Shown here piece after piece: positions 12,101-24,100 of a DNA stretch of 64,000 nt. The notes beneath the pieces were generated by a model, which worked only from the letters and a program-made list of their open reading frames with translations, was not told where the DNA came from and did no database searches. The position numbers and the translations under genes are program-made. Origin of the DNA: Asterochloris sp. CNOR1 (taxonomy: Eukaryota; Chlorophyta; Trebouxiophyceae; Trebouxiales; Trebouxiaceae); assembly GCA_963969365.1 (NCBI GenBank), contig OZ017754.1, forward strand, positions 1,860,001-1,924,000, in the 5' to 3' direction. The stretch's first letter is position 1. The number at the start of each line of letters is the position of its first letter.

Positions 12101-13373
12101 ATACTCCTTGGCCCGCGCTGCATAATCTGAATCGTCACAGATGTCCACATATGCCGTCCCCGTCTCCAGGGCTGCCTCCAGGACATAGCAGTCGCCTTTC
12201 CGCTGGAAGGGGCCAGCAGTGTGTAGCACGAGGTCCACTCCCTTGAAGGCTGCCCGCAACGCTGCAGGGTCGTTGCGGTCCACTGCCAGAAAGCGGCAGG
12301 CCTTGAGCTCGGGGCGGGATTTGAGGGCACGCTGGTAGCTTGCCTGCATGGCATGGCACGGCTTGGCCTTGGGCAAGACAGTGGTGCACAGCGGCCAGAA
12401 CTTGGTAGGCCTAGAGCTTCGGCAAGGGAGGAAGAGCAGGCCGGCGAGTCTAAGCTGAGAGTGAGCTGGTCGCTGTCCAAGTCACAATACAAGTGCATCA
12501 TCTGGATTCAGTGTCCCCCATGCCAGGTAAACAGGCAGCCAATGTCGCCTTTGTGGGTGGTGTCAGGCCCACAGTGCGGCACAAGGTGGGCTCCACTGCT
12601 GAGACCGTGGATTTATGGCATCCTGTCAGCATGCAGCCTCACGGTGGAGACTGTGCACAGCCTGACAGCAGGATGCAGTCTAAGCAGGCAGGCTGCGAGC
12701 CACACTACCTTTCGACTTGGTGCTGCTGCCCAGAAGGAAATGACTGCACTTCTGGAAGAGGTCAGCAACGCCGCACAGCTGTGTGTGAGCCAGCAGCCTC
12801 AAAGCTGAGGCTGTGCACAGCAGCCTCACAGCAGCGTGACTCTCACAAATCAGTGTCACCCTGCACCCCAAACAGGCTTGCTGAGAGCCAGGCAGGCTGT
12901 GATGCCCCCCACCTCGTTCCTGCTGCCCAGAAGGATGTCTGCATTGGTAGAGGAGTCCAGCAGTGCCGCCGCCGTGGAGGCACCCACTCTCCCTGCAGCA
13001 TGCAGCCTGTGCCTGTCTGCTGTTGATATGGCCCCAAGCACCAAGAGGTCACCAAATGTTGCAGGGCTCAGCGCTGCATCATGGTGAATTAGCACAAATG
13101 CTGCTCACCTGTGCCTCCAAGAATCAAAATCACCTTCCGGTCAGTGCTGGAGCCCTGAATGCTGCTGGCATCAGTGCTGGGGTGCTGAGTGGCATGCTTG
13201 GCATCCTGCTGTTGCTGTTGAGCCCTCACGTGGCCCCTGCCATGCCGTGAGTGGCACCATCTTGCCTGCTCAGTCAGACAGCGCTGTCCTATGTTGAGGC
13301 TGCTTGGTTTGGTCCGCCACTTCACCACAGGTAGCAGGCAAGTGTGTTGCAGATGCAACTGTGCCAAACTCAT
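9137..13373 (-). CDS. Saccharopine-dehydrogenase-like NAD(P)-binding oxidoreductase
   Basis: A Rossmann-fold oxidoreductase of the saccharopine dehydrogenase-like family; the substrate cannot be told from sequence. Nine exons join in perfect phase (13373-13109, 12992-12913, 12343-12055, 11570-11409, 11033-10954, 10466-10313, 9898-9693, 9507-9422, 9347-9137) for 510 residues. The nucleotide-binding loop reads VILILGGTGRVGASTAAALL, split after GGT-G by the first intron. Other family blocks are LAVDRNDPAALRAAF, LVLHTAGPFQ, GIYPGVSNVMAAHM, YYTAGTGG-V-GPTIMETSFLL, NVSARFGT-FWNWAM and PGVWFPEQPEA. The first 60 residues are basic and Ser/Gln-rich with no fold motif, which suggests an organelle transit peptide. 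The start is an ATG at 13373; the frame extends a few codons upstream without another ATG. Two introns carry exon echoes. Confidence 0.85.
9981..10040 (-). repeat. Exon echo of the start of the oxidoreductase's seventh exon
   Basis: This intron segment repeats roughly 9861-9925, the region covering the acceptor and the first codons of the FWNWAMVATARLAP exon. The shared core is GCCACCATGGCC with flanking matches; the copy no longer encodes the motif. Confidence 0.6.
12724..12790 (-). repeat. Exon echo of the Rossmann GxGxxG exon
   Basis: It repeats about 12915-12985, sharing CTGCTGCCCAGAAGGA and the GAGGTC/GAGTCCAGCA stretch. The source encodes the second half of the nucleotide-binding loop. 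The copy lies downstream of that exon in transcription order and is shifted by indels, so it is not an intact alternative exon. Confidence 0.7.
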
Positions 13374-14268
13374 ACGATTGCAGTTCAAGCACAGAACTGA
13401 GAAGTTGGTCCGAATGTTTCTACTGGATCACATGTGCAATGAAAACAAAGAAGATGTGGCTCAACAGGGTCCCTACGAAAGTTCGTCTTCTGCTTCTGGG
13501 ATCAAATGTTTGTCGACAACTACGACTTGTTGAACCACTGACTGGTGCAGGTTTGGTGCCAGCTGCAGGCTTGCATTGATGCAGAAACCTGGGGCTTAGT
13601 GTCTCGAGTATGCAGTAAGGCTCAATGATTGAGGCCATACAACAAGCAGCCTCCAATACAATGTTAGTACTTGTGAGGTGAGGCTATGAGTAGCCGGCTT
13701 GCTCCCTTGCTTTTCTGAGGCAGGTTGCACGAGACAGACCAGCATGACACTCAGCAATTACTGTGTAACACCTATGAAGCCATAGTTGAAGCCATAAAGG
13801 TGCCTCACTGAATGGCGGGACTTAAGGATGCTGTGAGCCAGTCAAGCTGACTTACATGCCCAATGGCCTCAGGCAGCTTGTTAAGTGCTGGGAGATGTTG
13901 CAACAGTGGCTGATTGAATAATCAATGCAACCCCTTGGGTCCTGCAGGTCAAGCACCGTGGCACAGCAGCTTGGCAGTCAGCAGAGGGACACATCGTTCA
14001 GGTACTCATAAGGCAGATACAAACAGGCCTGAATCTGAGAATGAGGGGTGTTCTGGTGCAAGAATGCAGTAGCCTGCTGCTGAGCAGGGTGATTGCACTT
14101 CAGCAAGCATGACCGATCCTTCTTGGTATGCTGTACAGCACGATGTAGGTACTGGATATTGCTTTACAGCTCAGCATCGCACAGCAAAGTAGTGTCTTCA
14201 ACAGGCCTCACAGGTATGCGGGACAAGATACAGGCTTTGACAGGCCAAGCAAGGCTCTCTCGACACAG
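13374..14268. other. Intergenic region between two minus-strand genes
   Basis: This holds the promoter side of the oxidoreductase gene and the 3' flank of the transaldolase gene. No coding signal or repeat was seen. TTACA (TGTAA on the minus strand) occurs at 14164-14168 and 13852-13856. Confidence 0.4.
14164..14168 (-). terminator. Candidate polyadenylation signal TGTAA for the transaldolase gene
   Basis: The reverse complement reads TGTAA about 105 bases past the transaldolase stop codon. UGUAA is the established chlorophyte signal, but a pentamer is common by chance. Confidence 0.35.
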
Positions 14269-17200
14269 TCAGAAGCTCTCAATTGCAAGATTCTGGAAGG
14301 ATGGCTCAAGGTCAGTGATGTCCTGGACTAGCAGCTTGATTCCTGCAAGCGCAGCTGAAGCTGAAAGAGTTACATGTCCAATGTTGCAGCAGATGGGGCT
14401 TGCACAGAGAGCTGCCATCTACTTGCCTGTGTCTAAGAGTTCTAGCCCAGCCAGCCCCAGGCCGTCTTCGAACAGCTGCTTGGTCACTGTCTCTTGCTCG
14501 TCTTTTGTGAATTCAGCCTGCATAGCAGATGAGGCAGATGCGCCAACAAGAGAACAAGCAGCAGTAGTGAGACACCCCTTGACACTAGCAGGCTGCCGAG
14601 CACGGCAAGCAGTGAGGCAGGGACCATCTAGCCACTGTCAGCAAGACAGCTGCCGGCACAAGGCCTTCCCCACCTGCTGAGCAGTCTCCTCAGACAGCTG
14701 CCGGCTGACACCCTCCCCCTCGTCCAGGTCGGCAGACAGCCCGTCATTGTAGCCCTGCAGTGTGGCTGCCTTCTCTAGCGCCTCCACAATGCGCCCACTG
14801 AGCACCATGTAGTCAACGCCAGCCAGGGCCAGAGCATCTACAGCATAGGTATGGAAGTGATTTACAACAAGCACATGAGAGTGTTTAGCGGCGCTGCTGA
14901 TGCACTGTCGGGGCTGCCCAGCACCATGCAAATCTGCAGCACAGGGCAGAGCCTCATCTGATTGACTGTAGCTGGAAAGTAGTCACCGCCAGCGCATTTG
15001 CAGTACAGGTAAGAGGGTTAGATGATGCACAGAGAAGGTTTCAGCAGTAGCTGCTCAGCCGCTGTGTGGGACAATGAGCACCACATAGTCGATGCCAACT
15101 GGAGAAGTGCATCCGCAGCAGACTAGAAGCCATGTATGTCTATGTATGCAGCAGCATTACGACAATGTAGCACACTCAGACTTGGACCAGTCACTTCAGC
15201 TTAGGGCAGCATTGCCAGCACAAACACGTCTGCTACTCAGGGCGTAGCCATCTCAGCCCAGGCAGTCCAGGGCAATGCATCGCCAGATGTCATTTGTGGG
15301 GTGCCATAGTGCTGATCGCTCACGTCATGGCAGCCCGTGCAACATACAGGGCTGCAGCATTTGTGCTGACCTTGCTTTGTCCTGATGCCAGCAGCCATGA
15401 CAAGAGTCTTGGAGTGGTATTTCCTGCACAACAGGCCGCATCACTCTTATATGAGTTCCGTTGACCAAGCACCAACAGGGCTGAGCACATGGCAGACTGG
15501 GAGTGAAATGACGGCAGCACTGCATTAGGTACAGCACAGCTAGCGCTGAAGCTTGGCTGTCGGCTGAAGCCTGCAATGCACCTTTTGCAGCTTCTCATGA
15601 CGAGCTCAGCATGGCTGCTAGGCCCTTACCGGCAGTAGTTGTATATCCGCTGCACCAGCGCCACCCCTGGGTTGTCATCAGAGTCGAAGAGCCGCCCTGC
15701 ATCCTGCCGCGGTCCCTGCAGGACAGTATCTACACTTCTGAGAACACCTGCAGTCCCTGCTGCCGCCAACATCTGCTGTGTCATGGTGCCTGAGCCATCA
15801 GGGTGACAAAGATGCCAGCAGGAGCGTGTGAGCCTGGTGAGTACATCTGCAGCCTTGTGCTGCCTGCAACACTTCCCTGTGCAAAGACGTATGTGCTGAC
15901 GAGTCTGTGAGCTTGACAGCAGGGCTTGCCAGCAACCCCTTGTCAGCAAGCTCATGCCATTGCAAACGAGACCAAAAGGGGTGCACCACTCACCCCTGGC
16001 CCATTCCTGGGGTAGCCAGGATGCCGCTGGAACCAGTCCATGATCCTGCCTGCACAGCGCAGCCAGAGTTTGTGAATGGACTCAGCGCTGCAGAGCAGCC
16101 ACAGCAGGGTTTGGGTAGTAGCTTCTCAGCCAGGTGCACGGTCAGGAGTGAGCAGTTCAGTGAAGCTTGCTGTGCAACACAGCCATGACAGGGGGACAGA
16201 AACAAGTGGCAAAAGATGAGGAAGGCTGAGTGCAGCCCGGTGCACAGCGCAGCCACAGCTGGGGAGTGCAGCGCGGCACCCACAGATCAAGTCAGGAGAG
16301 GTGGCCAGAACAGCACTAGAGGGCTGACAGCAGCTGCCTTTCACGAAGCAGTACCTGACAGCCTTGCTGAGCACAGCATTGATGTTCAGCCCTGCACGAC
16401 TCACCAATGTTTGGCTGGATCACAGAGACGCCAGCTTGCGCAGCTGCTGTTGCCTGGATGAAACTGCAGGGCAGATTGTGAGCATGAAGATCACCTTGAA
16501 GCTGCACTCAGCACGCAGAAGGACTGCATTGTGTGACTGGGCTGCACTTATAAGTTCACAAGACTTATCTCTGTGCTGTTGCAGAACTCAAAAGCACAGA
16601 CTCGCTCAGCTTCTGTCAGCCCCATGCAATCATGAGGTCCAGAAAGCTGAGCAAGCCTGTGCTTCATGGAGTCCTCAACAGGACGAGCAAGTGCTCAGCA
16701 AACGCTTTTGCCCCACAACATGGCCCTCAGAAGAGGCTGAGGTACCACAAGCGTATCTCCCAGCAGAGAGGCAGCGCCCAAAACACTGTTGACAGCAGGC
16801 AGATGGAGACCACATGACATTGCTGCAGACCTGAGCCGCCGCTTCAGGTACCTGACCTGTAGATGAGCACCACATGGGTTGCAATGCCCTCGGTTTCCAG
16901 CTGCTTGGCTGCCTGGATGCCCTCCCAAGTGGCTGGCAGCCTGATGAGCACCTTGTCCTGTCTGACCCCGTTCGCCTTGAACTCTGCCAGCAGGTTGTGG
17001 GCCCGCTCCAGAAGGGCCGCTGCAGGCCAGCATGAACCATGTCAGCCTGTGGAGCTTGGCAGATTGCTAGGGTCATGCTGCCGTCACGTGCTCACATCGT
17101 GTGTGGCCCAAAGACACAGCAGAAGTACTGCAAGCCAGCATATACAGAGGCGGGCCCCCCGGCATACACAAGTGCGGCCCCTCCTGAGGTATGCAATGCT

Positions 17201-18400
17201 GTTCAAGGGCAGTATTGCCTGCTTCAGCAAGGCCATCGCAGGCCAGCATCCATAGCGCCGGCCACACCTGCATAACAGAGGGCATGGAAAGAGATCATGC
17301 AACAATTGGGCTGCTGATGGCAAACCTGCGCCAGTTATGCGCTCTTGAACATTCCAACAGCATATCACGCCCCAGTCATAATGGTGCAGTTCATCCTGCA
17401 ACTGTCTGCCGTCAGAAGCGCAGCCAAAAGCAACTTTGGTATAAGACAGCAGCTTACTTGTAGGCTAGGCTGGGGTTTGCCTCTGTCCACAAAAAGCACC
17501 CAACAAGTGTAGGGGGATTTCACCGCCCCCTGCAACGCTTGTCAAATGGCAAGCACACCTTGGTTGTACGCCAGGCGGGGGTCCACCTCTGTGCTGACGC
17601 GCCCCTGCACCTGCTGCGCAAACAGGGTGCCCACGTTGGCCAGCGCCTTATCTAGTTCGCACGCCAGCCTGGCGCCACCAGCCTCGAGGGCCGCACACTT
17701 GTCATAGCGCATTGCCCGCTCGATGGCCGTCTGCAGGCAGATGCAACGGTCGAGTGAGAAGGGTACTTGCTGGCGTCTGCAAAGAAGCAGGGCAGCAGGG
17801 ACCAGAAGGGGATACAGGACAGGCCTGCAGGAGCATGTGCAATTGTAGGCCCGCCCATGGCTGCAGAACTGGTGGCTACAAAGGAGAAATGCAACCTGCT
17901 GGGAGCCTGCGAGGGAACAGCAGCAGCCGTTCAGTGGCAAGCAGCTGGCCGCAGACAAAGGGCATGCCCTGTGAGAGAGTAAAAGGTACAGCAGGAGGAG
18001 TAAGTCTGCTGTGCCCACGCCATGGCAGCAAATGATAGCCAATAACATCAGTGACAGGATGTGCCTTGCCCTGATGGCCTGATTGGCAGCGCAATCAACA
18101 GGGCAGCAAGTCCTGGACGTGATGTACCTCATACTCGTGCAGGCCAGCCGGATTCCTCATGATGCCTCTCAGCACTGCAGAGGACACAGTTGCAGCCTGC
18201 AGCTCCAGCTGCTCCACCTCCTGCATGAGCACTGTGTCGGGCACAATGACGCTGTAGCGTGACAGCGCCTCGAGCTCTGTGGCCGCTGTGCTGGAGCTGG
18301 GCGGCTTGTAGATTGGCTGCTTGGATGCCACTGCTGCAGCAAGAGCGTGCACCCTGCACGGCCCTGGGAGCCTCCTTGCCCTGCAGGATTGTAGTTGCAC
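14269..18400 (-). CDS. Transaldolase homologue (plant type), with Arg at the Schiff-base Lys position
   Basis: Transaldolases move a three-carbon unit between sugar phosphates in the pentose phosphate pathway. Ten exons join in phase: 18400-18128, 17730-17559, 17019-16857, 16463-16405, 16049-15994, 15715-15630, 15423-15371, 14837-14674, 14517-14427 and 14342-14269. They give about 396 residues, but 18400 is not an ATG, so a first exon further upstream is unresolved. Family blocks are YSVIVPDTVL (Asp kept), GRVSTEVDPRLAYN (Glu kept), DKVLIRLPATWEGIQAAK, YSFIQATAAAQAGVSVIQ and NPGVALVQRIYNY. Plant enzymes read LLFKIPATWQG here; this gene has AGG (Arg) at 16940-16942, about residue 175, where the catalytic Lys should be. 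The last intron has a GC donor. RVHALAAAVASKQPIYK could be the end of a plastid transit peptide. I do not assume it is active. Confidence 0.85.
14979..15117 (-). repeat. Two exon echoes of the transaldolase GVDYMVLSG exon start
   Basis: Segments at about 14979-15012 and 15074-15117 repeat the bases of 14789-14845, which hold the acceptor and the codons for DALALAGVDYMVLSG. Both copies lie just upstream of the exon in transcription order and have drifted out of frame. Confidence 0.7.
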
Positions 18401-18923
18401 CAGATCACAGGTGAAGATTGCATCTCAGATCTGGGTTGGTGGGGAAGCACTTGAGCTGCATGCCCCGTTGCATTGACGAGAGTTCTTGGGCTGCGCACCT
18501 TACATTGCCCAGTGACCGTCCAAAATCGTGATGAGCATGCTGGTACCTCAGGAAGCACGAGGGTGCAGTCACGTGCACTGATTGCGAGCAATGATGCTGC
18601 TGCATCTGATCAGGCAGACGGAAGAAGCAAGCAATTCCTGCGCTCGAAGAGAAAGCAAATGGGAAAAAGGTCATAGATGCAAAGCCCTTGCACACCTTGG
18701 CTCCTGCAGCTTGTACTGCAGAGCAGCTCTTGGTGCTGCATCGGAGTTAATACCTTCAGGCTGATCAATATCACCTCCAGAAAGCTGGCAACCTTGGCGG
18801 CCCCCACAAAGAGTTGAAGCGACTCCTTGGCCATGCAGGTAGGTGCTATTGGCTCCTGTGACAGCTTGACTGCTGACCGAAGCTTTTGCTCTGTTTCCTG
18901 ACAGCAACAGCATAGCGCTGCAG
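18401..18923. other. Divergent upstream region of the transaldolase and F-box genes
   Basis: The transaldolase should start here on the minus strand and the F-box protein on the plus strand. A minus-strand ATG at 18834 opens a 20-codon segment MAKESLQLFVGAAKVASFLE followed by a GTGATA donor, but its phase fits only one weak acceptor in the next exon. I could not assign it safely. No clear first exon for the F-box gene was found. Confidence 0.35.
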
Positions 18924-19972
18924 GCTGGACATCCCTTCTCGGGAAAGCTCCCAGAGGAGTTGCTGGTCTCTGTCTTCAACGCCCTTGACCATCCCAGGGA
19001 TCTGCTGGCATGCGCCTGTGTGTGCAAGCCGTGGAGGAGTGGCAAAGCAAAGGCTGTTATGTCTGTGTCGGACTTGCACCATGACGACCTTGTATGGCTG
19101 AGTCAGCTGACCCATGCTCAGATGGCAGCTGTCAGGGACGTACAACTGCGCTTCATCTCCGCCGGCCCTGGGTATGCCACTGCCAGCGCCATGCTCCTCG
19201 CCTTCATCTGTGGTCGTCTGTCAATGCCGCAGCGGCTGAAGCTGGATTGGGGAAACAATTACCAACAGGACGATTTATCAGAGGTTGGTTGCATGGCTGA
19301 TGCCTGACAAGGTCTGCAAGACTGATTCAAGCATGCACTTTGCTTTTTGCAGGAGGAGGGAAGGGACAGGGTGACCTGGCAAAGGTCGGATTTTGAGATG
19401 TTCTGTGCCATTCTCCCCAGCTCACTCCATGCCTTGAAGGTTGCTGGCGTGGGCAGAGTATCGCTTCCAGACCTGACACATTTGACAGCCCTAACTGAGC
19501 TGCGTCTCGACTGGGTATGGCTCACTCCTAAAGGGGGGCAGCTGCCACGTTTGCCTGCTTTGCAAGTGCTTTCACGCATTGGCGCTAGTTGCACAAAAGA
19601 AGACCAGGGTGATGCGCAGGGAGAGTGTCCAGGTCCTAAAGATCTTGGCCTCGCGCATGTGACGCCACTCCTTGCTGAAGGTTGCTTCGCTCTGGATCAT
19701 GAAATGTCTGCCCCCATGAGCAGCTTGCCACTCTGGCTCCTTTGGCCCATCTCAAAACCATTATGCTGGACTTTTTCTATGAGTTTGTCGAAGACTGCGC
19801 CTTGGAAGAGGGCGAAGAGGGTCTGTTGCGCCCAGATACCCTGCTCTCACTCCCACCTAGTGTCACAAAGCTTGTCGTATGTGGATTTGCGGGATTTCTG
19901 CCGGCTCTCAAACTACCTGAGAACATTGCTATTGTGTATGAAAAATTGGCGAATGCACCACCATTTGATTAG
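18924..19972 (+). CDS. F-box protein with leucine-rich C-terminal part
   Basis: Probably a substrate receptor of an SCF-type E3 ubiquitin ligase. Three phase-0 exons are visible: 18924-19283, 19353-19565 and 19724-19972, about 273 residues. The F-box is at the N-terminus: KLPEELLVSVFNALDHPRDL followed by LACACVCKPWR, the normal spacing for the motif. Downstream, segments such as VSLPDLTHLTALTELRLDW, LPRLPALQLATLAPLAHLKT and LSLPPSVTKLVVCGF look like irregular leucine-rich repeats. The first visible exon begins after an acceptor and has no ATG near its start, so the true start lies in an unseen upstream exon or a non-obvious position. The target is unknown. Confidence 0.75.
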
Positions 19973-21173
19973 CGACTGTGCATGAAAACTTGTCGCCCAG
20001 TCATGATCCTCTTCCTTCATGCTGTTTAGAGGAAAGCCTAGAAGGCCCTTTTCAAGGTGACCAAAGTCTGGCAGAGTGGTGGCCTAGTGGCACAGTGGCG
20101 GTGGAGTGGCGGCTTGCTCTTCAGCTAGATGTTTCCTGCGTCATCAACAAAGCTAAAAAAACTGCAAACTGTCATTGTATTTGTAGGCCAACATGCAGCA
20201 GCGCTACTGCTCCGGACAAAATGCAAGACTTTGCAACATGAGGGCCCCCCCTCAGTACTCTCCACCACTTGCAGGTAGATCGCTTGTGAAGGCACTCCGC
20301 TGTAGAGAAGTCCCTTCTGCTCTGGGCTCATTGCCCTGCACTGCTGTGTGAAGCACCTGTCAGATCCGGCCTCCCCTTTAAGCACACATCCATGCACGCA
20401 AGGGAAGTAGTATGATGGCAGACCTGATGTGCCTGATGCAGCAGTGCACTGGCTCAATAATCTCCTGTTGAGGCATCTTGCAGTTGGGCTGTCACATGGC
20501 CCATGGTCCTTACTTGCAATGCATGCATCAGAGAGTCAGCCTGAGTAGCGGCTGAGCATGCCAGAAGCCTGTCCTCCCACAGCTAGTCATGACAGTCACC
20601 TAGTGGCCAGCAAAGGCCAGCCAACATTTAAATCAAATTATCCACTTTATCCATTAATAATCAGCCAGACTCTGACCGTGACACCGTGAGGATCACGCAG
20701 GCCGCTTACGGAGTCGCAGGTGGGACTGAAGCGCTCAGGAGGCACCAGGTGCAGCAACTGCCGCTCGTCAGGGCTTGTAGTGCCTCACATCTTTTGGGTG
20801 CCAGGGCCATGCAGCATGCACTGCTGAATGCATAGGCAGTGTGTAAACTTGCTCATGAGCTGCACGAGCGTGTGCAGAGTGCCCTAGCCCTCTGTCATGA
20901 CTTCGCCTGGGGCACCAGGGGTATCTAATGATCTTTCAGTCAAAATATCACTGCTGGGTCTGTCTGGCCATGCACTGGCCAGGCCTTGGCCTGTATCAAG
21001 CCAGGAACGAGTTGGCTTGTCTGACAGGCCGACTAATCCCTGCAAGTCACCTCATGCGCTGCCTGCCCTGAGCTCCCATGCCTATGCACTTCCCCATTTT
21101 TCTGCTGGAGCCCCATCTGTGGTGCGGCTGCCTGTGCAGGTCACTACCCTGGCTTACTCAGCACCCAATTCCC
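19973..21173. other. Upstream region of the CCA1/LHY-like gene
   Basis: This gap of 1.2 kb between two plus-strand genes holds the presumed promoter and 5' UTR. It contains the most AT-rich patch I noticed in the window (about 20625-20665). AAAATATCA at 20942-20950 differs by one base from the plant evening element AAAATATCT. An ATG frame at 20897 is open for over 100 codons but resembles nothing and has no good splice partner. Confidence 0.4.
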
Positions 21174-24100
21174 ATGGACGGCCTGGAGAGTCTGCACAGA
21201 GCTGCAAACGCCCTCGCGAGCACGCATTCTGAGGCAATTGCTAGCGAGAAGACTGCTGCCATAGCAGACAGGAACCTCTCTAAGGCAAGCCCCTGAGCCG
21301 CTCAGCATGACTTCAACTGGCCTCGCTCATGACGTAATGGCCGGGATGCTTCTTGTACGTCTGCCCCCGTGCAGGCAGCCAACCCCAGTAGCTGTGCATC
21401 TCTGTGAGGCTGCATGGCCATCAAACACAGATGGGCATTGGACACAGGCACTCAGCCCTGGCTGACACGGGCTATCTGGCGCTGTAGCCTGCTGCCTCTC
21501 ATATGTCTTTCTGCCCATGTGCAGGCACGCAAGCCGTACACAATCACCAAGCAGCGCGAGCGCTGGACGGAGCACGAGCATGAGCTCTTTGTGGAAGCCC
21601 TGGAGCTGCATGGCAGGTGCATACCTGCACCGCAATAAAAGCTGGCCAGATGTGCTGTTCCTGCGCCACGTGGACAGGATGCCAAGCACGCCAGCTTGAA
21701 AGGCAGAGCAGGCCAGCCTGAGTGGGCAAAGTATACTAGTCTGAAAGGCAGGATCAGCTACCAGGAGCCTGTGGGTCCAACATGACAAGGCAGGGGAGGC
21801 CTGCTTCGTCCAAGTAGCAGCAACGACTCAGGAGCTGGGAACCATGCCTTGCCATGCCATGGACCTGACAGCAACAGGAGGGGTTGTGCTCACTTGCAGA
21901 GCCTGCCGGTTCGCCATCACCCCTGCCAGATTGGGCGGCAATACTGCCAACGTGCTGCAGGGCCTGGAGGCGTATCGAGGACCATATTGGCACCAAAACT
22001 GCTGTGCAAATCCGCAGCCATGCGCAGAAGTTCTTCTCCAAGCTGGAGAAGGAGCAGGCGGCAGGGGCCAAAGGTGCAGCTCACTTGTTCAGGACAGTGC
22101 TGGCTCAGCTGCAGGCACTGCATGTGCAGCATATTTCTGCCTGCTTGCTGCTTGTGGACGGCGAGCAAGCACTCTGCTCAGCAGCATCCCTTGCTGTGTG
22201 GAGGCCTGCTGCCTGGAAACACATCATTTGGTGGGGCTCCCTGCTGGGCATAGCACTGCTGATCCTCTTCACACACCTGCACATTCTTGGTTGCAGGCCT
22301 GGCAGACCTGAACATCCCCCCTCCGCGCCCCAAGCGCAAGCCCTCGCACCCGTATCCGCGCAAGGTGTCTGGGCGCACTGAGTCGCTGCCCCAGCCCAGC
22401 CATCTGGCAGAGCAGACCGCCACAACCTCCACAATGAGGCCACGCAATTCAGCATGCCACATCAACCCACAGGCAAGCACTGTCACTCAGCCCAGGCACA
22501 TTGTCTGGCCAGACCTTTCAAAATGGACAACAAGGCTGGACGTTCAGTGGTGGCTCTCACCCCCTGACACGCACAAGGGGGCTGGATAGTGTGGACAGCA
22601 GGGTGGGGAGGCAGCGCTCTGATTGACTGTGCCGAGTGTTTTCACTGACCTTCAGGCAGCTCAGCAGCTGCAGAGGACCAGGACGCCAGAATTATCAGGA
22701 ACACGGCTGCAAGGCTCAGCACAGGAGCGCACGCAGGGAGAGGAGGCTGCTGATGCAACTGTGGCTGCTGTGGCCACAGCAGCTTCAGTGGCTGCAGCGG
22801 CTGCAGCTGCTGCTGTGATAGCAGCAGCGGGCCAACAAGTGCAGGCCCAGCTGCAGGTGAAGAGCTGTGCTGCAGACCAGCTGGAGCTTGCCGCTCTGCT
22901 GACCCTGCCGTTGCTACCATCAATGTTCAGGGACATGCAGTGCAGTAGCAGGCCGCAACAAGGGGTTGTATGATGGGTTACGTACAGTGGCGGCTTGCAG
23001 TGGTAGCTGTACTACTGCAGCAGAGCCTTGCATTGCGTGATTGCCGGTTGTCCAGGGACGTGCTCTGCTGCAGGCAAGGCCCCCACAGGGCTTCCCCTTC
23101 TTCGGGCTGCCACCATCTGCACTGGCCCAGATCGCCAGGACGTGCATGACCCTCAGACAGCCTGCCCAGCCGCTCCCCCTGCGGCAGGCGCACCATCAGG
23201 AGCTGCAGACAGCCTCAAATGCCAGGCGTGCAGAATACACCGCCACCAACGAGCCACCGCAGGGCCTGTGCTCAGCACCTGCGGGTCTTGTGCCTGGCAG
23301 CGACGGAGACAGGTGGGCTGTTAGGCTTGAGAAGGCTGCTCACACCATTCAGCAGGACACCCATTACCTTGCAGGGTTGCATCTTGCCTGCCCACCCCTC
23401 TTGCTCATTGTGGACAAGTGGTCATGGCTGAGGCGTCTTGGGTGGGGATTGTCCTGGTGCTGTGAACAGTACAGCATGACAGGCTGGCAGGAGCCTCCAC
23501 AGTGGCAGTCTGGCTGAGCAGTGACCGCTTCGCCTGCAGTGCGTCCTCTGAAGAGGGGCCGGCAGCGGCGGCTGGCTCAGACATGGCCGCAGCAGCCCTG
23601 CATGGGCTGCCACCAGCCCTGCACGCAAGCCTGGGGCCTATCCCAGCGCTGTCCACCGGCAGCAAGGTGTCGGGCTGGAGCCCTCAGCAGACCCTTGCAC
23701 AGCCAGGGCTGGGACTGAGGGCGGCGCACCCTGCTGCCAGCCAGACCATGGGCCCCGATTCCAATGCGCTGAAGATGCTGCAGCTTTCAGGAGTTGGAGG
23801 CAGGGCTGTCTCAGTACCTGCTGCTGCACTTCAGGTGAGCTGCAAGGCAAGTGAATGGTGTCCGCTTCTCTATGTACATCGACAAGTGCCGGGATGTGCT
23901 GTGTTGATCCTCCATGAGGAGGGCAAGAATGTGCTTGTCTCTTGAGGAGAGGGCAGTTGTGATGCCAGCTGGCTAGTTGGGGTCGGCACGACCGTGATGA
24001 AGGGAGAATGCCGTGTGAAGCAAGCCTTGCTGCTTTGACTGCCTGTGGTAACCATGCATGGTATCATCAATGCCTGCTGAGGGGGCCTTGCTTGAGTGTG

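Noticed and set aside
18775-18834. Minus-strand MAKESLQLFVGAAKVASFLE as first exon of the transaldolase
   Set aside because: Its phase-0 donor fits only a weak acceptor in the next exon and it does not look like a transit peptide; left unassigned.
20897-21232. ATG frame of 111 codons upstream of the clock gene
   Set aside because: No domain, no consistent splice partner, and it overlaps the better-supported start exon at 21174 in another frame.
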